Both the position numbers and the translations under genes were made by a program. Under the pieces are notes generated by a model. It made no database searches. It was not told where the DNA came from and was given only the letters and a program-made list of their open reading frames with translations. Shown here piece by piece: positions 22,317 to 32,399 of a stretch of 64,000 bases of DNA (position 1 is the first letter of the stretch; each line of letters starts with the position of its first letter). Origin of the DNA: Planoprotostelium fungivorum. Lineage: Eukaryota; Evosea; Variosea; Cavosteliida; Cavosteliaceae. The stretch lies in assembly GCA_003024175.1 (NCBI GenBank), contig MDYQ01000184.1, positions 1-64,000 on the forward strand, given 5' to 3'.

Positions 22317-25251
22317 TCAAACAAAGTACAGCACGGACAGAAGGAAGAAGGGCAGAACGACAGAGAGGCGTGATGCGGTGCCGCTCACAGGGCTGATACC
22401 AGAGTTCGTACCACTCTGAGTATTTGTACCGCCCTGAGTATTTGTACCACTCTGAGTATTTGTACCACTCTGAGTATTTGTGCCACTGGTTGTTCCTCCG
22501 TTGGAACTCTGTTGTGTGGTCCTCTGTGGTGCTTCCGCTAACAGATAACTATGAAACGTCAGCATCATCAAGCTCATCCAACTGACCTTCTCAGATTGCC
22601 ATAGTTCACGCTGCCAAATCCAGTTGCAGGATCCCAACTATTTCTCATCAATTCTCCCGCTCAACTTCACGACTCACCCCTGATTCGCGCTGAACCCAAT
22701 GGTGAAGCACTGGTACTCTCCACACTTGATGTCTCCGTTCGTGACGTCGTGATAGACATTCGAAGGTGCCTTATACAAGAGAGGGTTGATGAAACCCAGA
22801 GTGGGGCGACCTGCGGCGGCCAGCTCATCGTTGATTCTAGTGATGAGAGCGGCGAAGGCTGGTGAGGAGCAGCTGGTGCCGTCGAAATACTTCAAGCCTT
22901 TCGACTGGGTATAGACGGGGTAAGAGTGTCCGCTGAGACTGACGTCAGGGTAGCCCTGCATGTGGTCAGGCTCTCGCGAGATGAAGGGATCGGCTCACTC
23001 TGAGCGAGGTGTTGAAACTGTTCGTCGGGAAGCTGTTGCCGTGAACATTGTTCCAGCTGTCGACTGTACTCTTCTGATAGTCTGGTTGATTGTAGATGAG
23101 ACTGAAGCCTTACCAGGGTCAGCGGAAGAACGAGATTGGCATTCATCTTCACCTCCACCAGAAGAAATGATGGCTCCGTTCGTTGTAGATGCCACGGATT
23201 CATTTCCTGCACCCCAGATCAGAGTGGCACCCACACTGCAAGTTGTCAGTCGAATATTCTCGGCGCGTTGTAGTGTGACGTCACCTCACGACGTAAGGAG
23301 AAGATGCTGGCCAAGAGACCGAAAATGTGGGTAAGGTGTCGGGGTTGTAGACGTAGGGAGCAAAAGTCACGTTTGCCCCGTCGAAAAAGTAAGAACGATA
23401 CTTGAGGTTCTGACACGAACAGTTACTGTACAGACTGTATGACACACTGTCCACTGCAACACCGCAGGCGGAATTGTCGCTGGCAAAGGCGTTGACCCAC
23501 TACAACACTTGAGTTTCAATGGACGAAGTGAAACTCACCGAAGTGTTGAGAAAATTAGTCACTGCGTCACCACTGTTTGGGTAGACGATGGGTGTCTGAG
23601 AGTTGTTGTAATACAAGAAAACTTGCTGACACGACGAAGTGTTGAAGTCACAGCCTCCATCAGGACAGTAGAATGGACTCGTCGTCTGAGACGATCTCAG
23701 CGACGCCAGAAAGTGGAGCACTCACCAGGGGACAGTTTCCGTAGTCGTTGGGAAAATCGTTGGAGCCAGAGTCTCCACTAGAGATCATGATGGTCGTGCC
23801 GGTTAAAACGTACTTTAGTATCTCCACGTCGGCCGCCTGGATGTAGGTAGCAGAAGGGTCGGAGCTCGAGTTCTGTCAATAGATCAGCGTTCAAGTTTGA
23901 GATAGAAGCGTCTCACGTCACATTTGAGAGCACCCGGGCAAGTTAAAGTCTCCGGACCACCGTAACTGACTGAAATCGTCTGCAGCCGATCAGTACAACA
24001 GTTGGAAGAAAGGGTTCTATCTCATAGACGACTCACCTTTGGTATTTCGGGCAGAGCTGCCACCGTGATGGACAGAGCTTCCAACATCCAGTAGTCTCCA
24101 GGATTACCCACAAAATAAGTTCGAATGCCTGGTGCCAGTCCCTGCATGTACTGAATGTCTAAATCGCTCTCGTATTCGTCCTGATGGAGGGATGAGTGAG
24201 GTGATTTCGGATGTCTCTTCTTCTCACGCAGGGAGGATCCGCGTTGAGGCAGTTGTAACCGATGGAAATGGGAGTTGGGGCGGTCACGTTGTATTGAGCT
24301 TTGAATAACTACGCTCCGTTATTCTTCGACGCGAAGATGATGAGAGAGTGATCGAGGTGGATGATGCGACGGTGGAACGTGAGATGATGATGCTCACCCT
24401 CAGCGCATCCGATGAGAAATAGTCGTTGAAAGCCAAGATAGCTTGTGAGATGTTTCCTTTTCCTCCTTGGTAATCACCACTGATGTTGTAGAACGTTCTC
24501 AAGTTATCCAGCGTCGAATTGAAGCCGCGGTAGTAATCTTGTCTCGAATGAGGGACGGCCTGAGATGATGATCAGATGAGAGAACGCGAGTCTTCCGTCA
24601 CCTTCTTATGCTTTCGTGGCGCATGCAGCTGAGTCAGACCTGAGATGACGTGGATGTGATCGTCCAGTTCTTGTGGCCACGAATAGGTATCGGTCGTCCT
24701 GATGCAACATGAGAACACGAATGAGACGGGATTCTCCTCACTTGACGACTGGCTGAGAAAGGTGAGGATGAGAATGCAACTTGACCTCAGTCTGAAGAAG
24801 AGTAGCAGCGTGGACAGCCTTCGTTTGGACGCGGAAGAAGGAAGGTCCTTCTGTGATCTCGGAATCAGAGCGAATGAGATGCAGCCACTTTCGAACTGCC
24901 TGGAAGGCCGCCTTGGATGGTCTCGTCAGAGAGTTCAACTCTTCCATGGTTCTGTATCTTCTGTATTCCTCGTGGGTGGGATCGTTGACCTTTGTGAACA
25001 AATCGTGCAGCTGATCGAGATTCCTCTGTCTGCATTTTGTCAGATGTGCACAGACACAACGAAATTATGTAGACTCACTGGAGGTGCACGATGAACTCGG
25101 CGGGTGTGTCCGCATGGACAGACTCAGTGTCTACCATCCATCGATTCGGCGTCACTCTCGACTGAACCGAACGTTGTTGGCTGAACAATGGTGAAAGGGT
25201 GGCCGCACAGACGGCTAAGCCTATCAAGAGGACAACAGCTGCTGACCTCAT
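22317..25251 (-). CDS. Sedolisin (S53, tripeptidyl-peptidase I-like), predicted GPI-anchored
   Basis: The signal peptide is MRSAAVVLLIGLAVCAATL. A pro-domain follows (FLHL-type stretch TPAEFIVHLQ, then KWLHLI). The mature protease shows YESDLDIQYMQGL, giving the catalytic Glu and Asp of S53, ISSGDSGSNDF with the oxyanion Asp, and FDGTSCSSPAFAALI with the nucleophilic Ser. GWDPATGFGSVNYGNL is the family's C-terminal block with Ca-site context. After the peptidase there is a low-complexity tail of GTNTQS repeats (about 22390-22480), then SVVLPFFLLSVLYFV to the stop, a GPI-signal-like hydrophobic end that lysosomal TPP1 lacks. About ten introns. The start at 25251 is preferred to an in-frame upstream ATG at 25317 because it begins the signal peptide. 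Confidence 0.88.
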
Positions 25252-25822
25252 GTCGCCCGATGAAATTATGTTCCTGTGTGGCCCGAATTTTGTGATGGAA
25301 GTCGCAAGACCGGTCAACTCCCTGGAGACCCTCGACGAGTGGCCTTACCGCGACTGTCTTCCGTTAGATACCGTATGCGTCATTGAAGTGTGGCTGCCTA
25401 TGCAGTTAATCCGATGGTATTCCATCGGTATCTGCGAAATTGAGCGCACAGTTCGGTAGGGTACGCCTAATGACGCGACGATTGAGACGCATTTTGAGAG
25501 GAGCATCGCAATATTACGCGGAAATGGATGCAGGAATGACGGAAGATTGCACGCTAATTTTCCGTCACAGGGCAGCTGGAGGACCCTCTATCGAATTAGA
25601 GGAAGAGAAAGTTGGTGATGTTGTGATGTGAAAAAGCAATGTGGTGCGATGTGATTTGATGTAATGTGATGAGAGACGATAGTGTTATGTGATGATGTTG
25701 TAGTGTGATCGTGTGACACGAGGAACGGAACTCTCCGAGCTGTATCACACGAACCCTTCCATATTACCCTCATCTCAACTGCATCATCATCACACCCGCA
25801 TGCTTCACATCTTCCATCTTCT
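25252..25822. other. Intergenic stretch, sedolisin to PIP kinase
   Basis: About 570 bp between the sedolisin start and the PIP kinase stop. It contains a TGATGTGATG-rich run at 25610-25710 and no supported gene. Confidence 0.5.
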
Positions 25823-28007
25823 TTATTCGATGATCTCGTTGAGAAATTTCAAGAATCTTTCTCTGTACACGTCCGGCCTCACGGCCGATATCCCATGGGA
25901 CTCGTGGATCAGAGATTTCAGCGAGTTTTCCACCTGTTTACCGTGAACTTTCGAAATTTCCTCGAATCTTCTCACCTTTTTCCTGACGTTCCAGGCTTGG
26001 AACACATCGATGATACTGAAGAAGTAGATCTCGTCTCTGTCTTTCGAGTAGATGCCGCCGTAGTCAGCTTTGAAGATGGAGGGAGAGGTGTGACGGGTTC
26101 TAGGCGGTCTGTGGATCGTATCAGGTGAAGGATGTCTTTGACGATGGATGATGATGTGATGGATGATGGATCATGTGATGGATGATGCGAAAGATGATGG
26201 ATGATGTGACGATGATCATCATGATGCAGATGACACGACGTCTCATCGAAACAATAAAACAAAATAAAACCCAATCCTCACGATTTCCCGGTATCATCAA
26301 TCAGTGGTCTCTTCATCTTCGTCGGATCCGGTATAGTGATTCCCACCAAGAAAGAATAATCCATCACATTGTTGTCCGCCAGCAGCCTCGTATCCTTCTC
26401 CAATTGGTCCATCAGCTTCTTCTTGTTGATGGGTCCCAATCGAATCTTCCTCTTCATGACGATGTCTAAATCTTTGAAGATGACGTTGTCGTGTTCCTTT
26501 TCTTTTTCTGAAGCGTAGCGGCCCACGGTCGATCCCTGCGTGTTCCATTCAATTTTTTTCTTCTTTTGTCGAAATTTCTTTCGATATTGAAATTGTAATT
26601 TTTTTCGTTCGTCAGACCGATTTTTTTCACTCTTTCTACTTTCATGAAATGTTTTCATTTTTCACGAAAAAATGTACGTCTTCTCTTCTCTGTGACAAAA
26701 ATGGTTGTCATCATCCCACCTTCAGATCGTACTTCTCGACCATACCAAATTCAGACTGTAACGTGTTGTCCATGATGGTGAAATATAATTCCTTGTTGTA
26801 GCCCCTCGGTTGTACCATGTGTAATCCAAAAAATCTGACGATCAGCGTGTTCGGGTTTTGCAGCATGTACTGTCGATGTCACGTCTCGTTGTAGACAGAC
26901 GGTCACCTGGTAGTAAGACCGCAGAAAATTTTCGAAGAAAAGTTCGACCTCGGCCTCTACGATAGTCTTGATGATGAAGTTGTAGTCCAGAGAAAAGTAG
27001 AAGAAACTTCCGGATTTACCCGGTGAGCTCAACTCGTAGAGGGCGATCTCCTCTCCCAGGGATTTCTATTCTTCCGTCATTCTTCCGTTTTTCCGAAATT
27101 TGGTCGAGATTCACCAGATAATCCCCGGTATCGTAGCCGAAATTTCTCCTCATGTTTTCAAACACAAACGGTGCGTAGTCTGTGAACCGGAAGGTGAAGT
27201 CCTTGTGATGGTCCATGTTGATGTTGATGATCTCCTCATCGTGATTCTTCCTGTCGAGTCTCAATTCCGTCCCAATTCAGTTTTCCCGCCACTCACTCTT
27301 TCGAGTTGAATCGGTGCATGGTGGCAAAGTCTTTCGGTAAGAGGACGATCTGTTGTACGGTGTAATCTAATTTCATCTGTTCTTCTCTGTGTGTGGTCAC
27401 GTGAATGCGTTTGACATGTCGTCTTACCTCTTGGCACGATAAGCTGAGCTCTCTACAATAGACGTAGTGATTCCCGTCAGCATGTCGAACACGAGCTGAT
27501 AGCTGGGGTGGCTCGATTCTGATACCTGAGAGAGTCTCGTTACACTTCTCCACGGTTTGATTCTGATCGTGTCTTTTTATGTTTTCGTGAAAATCGTATC
27601 ATTGTTTCTTTTACAATTCGATTGAATCTTTTCATTCGAAGAATTTTTTTCACGAGAAAAATAAAAGACATCTTTGTATTCGTATTGGACATATTCATGT
27701 TAATATGAATGAAATCAATGTCACACCTTGGTTGGGTGTTGAGAAGCAACGGTTCCTGATTTGAGTAGAGGAGGAGAAGGAAATCCCGGTGTAGCAGGAA
27801 TTCCAAACGATTCATCATCCGAATACGACAACCTACCCCGTCAGCTCCATCTACAACGATGTAGACGACTCACTGCATGTTATCCCTCACTATGGTCAGA
27901 TCCGGAAACGAAGTGTTCGAATTCGGTGTGTTGAGCGCCTGGCTGCGCGAGAACGCCCGAGTGGCTGCTTCTGATTTCCTGTCTCTCACCGTGAAGCGTG
28001 ACTCGTT
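25823..28007 (-). CDS. Phosphatidylinositol-phosphate kinase (PIP5K/PIP4K family)
   Basis: Exons join to a complete catalytic core: FRFTDYAPFVFENMRRNFG, then LGEEIALYELSSPGKSGSFF (glycine-rich ATP loop region), NPNTLIVRFFGLHMVQP, EKYDLKGSTVGR (DLKGS motif), LLADNNVMDYSFLVGI (MDYSFL motif), ADYGGIYSKDRDEIYFFSIID (metal-binding Asp), and a C-terminal RPDVYRERFLKFL close. It phosphorylates a phosphoinositide at the membrane; which hydroxyl is used cannot be told by eye. The N-terminal part is Ser/Pro-rich. The first in-frame ATG is at 27878, but coding-like sequence reaches 28007, where an acceptor (CTTTACAG) joins in phase with the last exon of the GTPase upstream. This may be the C-terminal half of one fused gene rather than a separate gene. 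Confidence 0.87.
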
Positions 28008-28090
28008 CTGTAAAGTTCAGAAGAGATGTGAGGATGTGTACAAGATATTTTATTATGATGAAACCGGAAGCCTACGATGACTGGAACGGT

Positions 28091-29897
28091 TCACGCGAGA
28101 GAGAATGGAGGAACGCTCACCTTGAAGAGTTGAACTTTCTGAGAATAATCTGGCGGGAATGAGGACTTGGGACGTCACGTGATCTCACCTTTCTCTGTGA
28201 GGATAAATTCGGCCAAGTCATTTTTGATTCGCATCATGTCCTGAGGCTGTCAGCTGTGCACGGACGAGTGGAGGCTAAATTTAGATCACCTTCTCGGTTT
28301 GAGCCTTATCGCTGGGACTGGCATCGGGCAAATTCTTGATGAAGTAGATGGGAACGTGAAATTTCGCGGAGAAGTCGACGAGTTCTTGTTTCGTCACTTC
28401 GGCCCGGAAGAAATAATCGTTCCTGGCCACCATCAATTTTCCGATATCTTTCCCGTTGTAGATCGATCGTCCCGCTATCTTTACGAATTGTAGATGACAC
28501 TCACTTTGTAGCGATGACCATCTTGATGACGGATTTCAATTGAGGGTCGGAATTCAATTGCGTGATCTACATCATATTGAGCGTGCGTTTCGTTTCGATG
28601 GGACACCTGCTTCTCCACCTCGGAGAGACTCTCCTTATCTGTGATGGAAAAGACAAAGAGGAAGGCCTTGGGTGTGTTGGTGTTCATCGCCTCAGCCAGG
28701 TAATTGAATTTACGGTAGTGAGCGAAGCCGCAATCCCAGAGTTTATACTTGAGAACGACGACTCGGTTGTTCGATTTTCGCTGTTTGAAGATGTGAGTCG
28801 TCTTTGTGTGAATGATGATGGGTATGGTGATGGTGATGATGGTGATGATGTGATGGTGTATGATGATGTACGTGATGTTGGTGTGATGATGTTCTTGATG
28901 TTGGTGTGATGACGTTCTTGATGTTGGTGTGATGATGTTCTTGATGTTGGTGTGATGATGTTCTTGATGTTGGTGTGATGATGGTGGTGATGGCGTATGA
29001 TGATGTGACGGTGACGAACGGTACCTGGATGGGCCAGAAAGAGCTGACGACTTGAATGCCCGACGTCTCCACGTGTGTCGAGGGTATGTCTATCGGATGT
29101 CAATCTCCACTCTCTCCGTCCCTTCACCTGCTCCACACAAGTTCATTACAGTCGAAGTCTTTCCCGCCCCAGTCTTTCCGTATACCACGATCTTGTACTC
29201 TCTGACCTGTTCTCATGTGAATCTCGATGGTTTTCGATTGGATCATGTAGAATGACGATGTCGTGATGTGAACTCGATCGGTGTAGACGTTCACAGTAGA
29301 TAACGACAATAACCTATAGACATCGTGATGTATGACATTGCATTGTTGTATGAGATGGATCGAATGAGATGAGATGTCACCTCAGCGACGATGCTGGGTG
29401 GAATAGATGGCTCGTCCAGAATGCCTAGTGGTTCGTCAGCCGAATAACTTCAAAGATGTAGCCGAAAGGAAAAGATCGCGAGAGAACGTCTGTGGACTGC
29501 GACCAACTTGAACGGCACAGAATATCGCGACACCCAGGAGGGCCGTGAGGCCCATCCAAGGCTCTCGCTTGGTGATGGACTTTTCTCAAGTGATCTCTTC
29601 GATCGAGTCGCTCCTTCGAGGAGAGGTCGAATGGAGAGATGAATTCGTCTCTCACCCATGGCCGGTCGTCCGGGTGTCTCTGGTTTCTTATTATGTGCAA
29701 AGAGTTCTTTTCTAAATCGAATTCCCTCAGGATTCAACATCCAGTCCCGGTTGACAATGTCGTCTGCATCGTTCCCTCCATCTGTTGCTCAACATCAACC
29801 CATGCAGAAATGAAGCCCGCCAATACGGCAGATATCGGTCGATCCACTTACCCGCACGGGAATTTCTGAGAGCCGAAGCGCTAGACATCCTCTCCAT
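28091..29897 (-). CDS. CPLANE2: Small GTPase, CPLANE2/RSG1-like
   Basis: Start ATG at 29897 (MERMSSASALRNSR). Exons give RDWMLNPEGIRFRKEL, GILDEPSIPPSIVAE, then REYKIVVYGKTGAGKTS (G1 P-loop), HVETSGIQVVSSFWPIQ, VVVLKYKLWDCGFAHYRKF (G3 region, WDCG as in RSG1), KAFLFVFSITDKESL, and VIATKNDYFFRAEV, whose G4 TKND is rebuilt across an 82-nt intron. GIQ..FWP and FWDCG-type motifs are peculiar to CPLANE2, a ciliogenesis and planar-polarity effector GTPase, so the cell probably builds flagella. If this is a separate gene it ends by reading through a donor to a stop at 28091; otherwise the exon ending at 28121 splices to the PIP kinase. The intron 28786-29018 holds a minisatellite, and the intron near 29430-29652 is unusually long. 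Confidence 0.78.
28869..28985. repeat. 23-bp minisatellite in a GTPase intron
   Basis: About five head-to-tail copies of GATGTTCTTGATGTTGGTGT plus GAT lie wholly inside one intron. Copies are nearly identical, so the expansion is recent. Confidence 0.85.
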
Positions 29898-30353
29898 CTG
29901 GTAATGAGATCCAAGGCGCCAAGCTGTGTTGTAGATGTCAAATGTCGGAAATCAATTTCCCTTTTTTTCACCTTTTTTATAGGAGACACAGGAACACTCT
30001 CCGTCTCTTCCTCTCGCAGGAGACACTCAACACTCGTCATCCTCGCATCGTCTAAAGAAGTATCGCAGCACAAGATCATTTCCCTCGTTGGGGCCAGCTC
30101 CACAGTTACAGGTTGCCGTGCTGTCAAGCACAGAAAATTGGGGTTACGTTTTGCATTTCCTTTTTGAAAGAGGAAAATCCTGAAGAAGAGAGGGTTGATA
30201 CGTGAACACAGAAGAGGGTAGACTTGTTCTATTGGGCTCTTCAGTCACGGGAAGTCATATCTTCTATCTCCTGTGAGCGAAAACTCATATCCTCTTCACA
30301 TCATCCCTGATAGAGGGTGAAAGGAGAAGGGAAATACTTCATCCTCATAAATC
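29898..30353. other. Intergenic stretch between divergent genes
   Basis: About 455 bp holding the promoters of the CPLANE2-like gene and of the gene starting at 30354. A minus-strand open frame (to 30127) overlaps the GTPase first exon in another frame and may include 5' UTR with an intron near 29930-29975. Nothing else is seen. Confidence 0.4.
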
Positions 30354-31663
30354 ATGCAAGGTGAGAGTAACTCCTTCCACTTTGACTTGTATCGTTGATC
30401 CGTTTTTGTGATGTCCATACGATTGAAAATCGACGAGTCTCTCGACTGACCTCTTTGACAGAAGCAATTCGAACGAATCACACGCCAATGCCAAAAGCAA
30501 TCTACAGTCCGAGTCGATTGGAAAACTCACATCCTAACAATGGTGCTCTTATCTACCCATCAGACAAGAAGAGTCAACCCAATGGAAAGAGGTAACCATC
30601 TTCCCCCCTCATTCATCATTCGCATGGAAGCATGTTGTAGACAAAATTGATTTTCAATTTAGGGAGGAACACAGGATAGAGGACAAGAGGAGAGATGAGA
30701 AATCAACAAGCCGATCCTCTCAACCGAAACGCCCTTCCGATTACGAAGCAGATCGCAGGAGGGAGACTGCATCATCCGAAGGTAGAGGAATCATCTTCAC
30801 GACCACACACTCACAAGTTCACAGCCTCTTCAAAACGCAGGAGAGTGGAGGAGGAGGTGAAGATCCACATTCCAAACCACACTGACCATTATCACAGACG
30901 AGAAGAAGGAGCCCACACAGAGACAACGCTCTGCGGGAACCCTCTCACGACAGACAGACACCATCTCACTACGACGAGACCTCCAACCACACATGCAGTC
31001 CATGGTATGACAGCGGCAGGTAATCGGTCATCCTCTAAAGACATCATCTAACCCCGAGCCAGCGAGAGAAGAAGCGACGATTCCAGCAAGGGAAGGTGAG
31101 ATTCTCAACATCATCTCGTCCCTTCTGAACCTCCACAGTGATTTACGTAACGAAGAGTCGAACGGTGAGAACTCGCGATGACTCCACGATGAGACCATCG
31201 ACTCACGTGTATAGACGGTATAGACTATGTCATCTCTTTCGATGAGGGTAAGATCAACTTTTGGCCGTCGTGGTTAGAAGGAGGAAGTTCAGATCCAGAG
31301 CACAAGAGAAGCTTTGAAGATTCCATCTTTAAACTCAAACTAGAGAAGGAGAGGAGACTGGCATCTGAAGCCTCGATCGCTTCAGATATGGCAAAGAAGG
31401 CAGCCGTGAGTCATCCTGCGATGATGGACATCGCCGATGAGATGGAGGCGAGATCTGATGATGTGCATCAGGAAGAGATGAAGAGAGTGAATCTCATTGG
31501 ACTGGGTCAGTTGGGAAAGAACAAGCTGGGGATGCAGCTGCGATTAGGAGAAGGTTGGAGGCGAAGTGCGGATGCCAACAAGAAGGGGGAGAGGAAACCT
31601 CTTAACAACAAGGAACCACCGAAGGACCCAAGAGGGGATTACAATGTCTATACGCTACGGTAA
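30354..31663 (+). CDS. Charged, low-complexity protein, unrecognised
   Basis: Start ATG at 30354 with an immediate intron (ATGCAAG|GTGAGAG), then TNHTPMPKAIYSPSRL. The middle is rich in Arg, Lys, Glu and Ser (EDKRRDEKSTSRSSQPKRP) and likely disordered, cut by several short introns. The C-terminal exons are more ordered: DGIDYVISFDEGKINFWPSW, then a helical KLKLEKERR stretch, LIGLGQLGKNKLGMQLRLG, and the end DPRGDYNVYTLR. No catalytic motif or known domain is seen. The basic disordered body would suit a nuclear or RNA-associated protein, which is a guess. Exon borders between 30800 and 31210 are uncertain. Confidence 0.6.
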
Positions 31664-31785
31664 CCACCACTGTGTACTTGACCATAAATGTTTTTTGGAG
31701 ATGATGTTCTTGGAAGGGAGGCAACATTAAAATGAAATAAACTGATTTGAAAAAAGTTCAGATCAGATCACATCGGCAAATCATC

Positions 31786-32333
31786 ATGCAGAACGGAGTG
31801 TGGCAGTTGCAAAAGATCACTCTGCGCTACAGCAGGTCTCGAGAGCATTCACGTGGCGCCAGGTGATCACAAATGGCTCATCCATTTTCACCTCATCTTC
31901 TTCAGGGAGTTCGTTGAGAATTCTCTGGAATCCTTCAAGAAGCAGAACCCTCAAATCGAGGTCACAACTGTCGAGACCCCTCATTCTGTCAAGGTCACTG
32001 GCTATTATTGTGAGCCTAATTCGATGATTCTGATCCCGCCATCGTTTTATATCTTTCTGAATTCATCCTCCTGATCGATTCAAAGTGAACGGAGCCAAAC
32101 GCCCCATAGTGGTCCGAAATCCAACAGCGCAGGACGTCTCAGACAAGTTCACATTCCTTCGCAATCAGTGTGGAATGAAAGCAAGAGATCCTTGCCTCCG
32201 CGTTTACACCAACAGAAGAAGCATACAGGGTGACCGTCCTCCATCCATCATCACATCATCGACACCATCACATTTCCTGATGAAACTTGTAGGTGTATGG
32301 CAACCAGACGTAGACTACGCCAGCTCGAAATAA
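31786..32333 (+). CDS. MRPL43: Mitochondrial ribosomal protein mL43 (MRPL43)
   Basis: Four exons give about 125 aa starting MQNGVWQLQKITLRYS. SRGAREFVENSLESFKKQNP is almost word for word the SRGAREFVE segment I recall of human MRPL43. It continues VTTVETPHSVKVTGYYLNGA and ends RRSIQGVWQPDVDYASSK, matching the family's SIQG-x-W close. The fold is the L51/S25/CI-B8 thioredoxin-like domain; the protein sits in the large subunit of the mitochondrial ribosome. The introns at 31863, 32009 and 32229 are phase-consistent. Tail-to-tail with the receptor kinase gene, 67 bp apart. Confidence 0.92.
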
Positions 32334-32399
32334 AGGAACAAGAGAGAACGATTTCTGATGTATTCGGACGACATCATCCGTGCATTTCGATGTCTACCA

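Noticed and set aside
24702-25094. Plus-strand 130-codon frame
   Set aside because: Antisense to the sedolisin pro-domain exons.
27877-28080. Plus-strand 67-codon frame
   Set aside because: Exactly antisense to the N-terminal PIP kinase exon, which has phase-matched introns on both sides.
28869-28985. Regular direct repeats resembling a CRISPR array
   Set aside because: Units are contiguous with no spacers and lie in a eukaryotic intron; a minisatellite.
29795-30127. Minus-strand 110-codon frame
   Set aside because: Crosses an intron-like acceptor (CATCTACAACACAG). Its downstream part is better read in another frame as the first GTPase exon.
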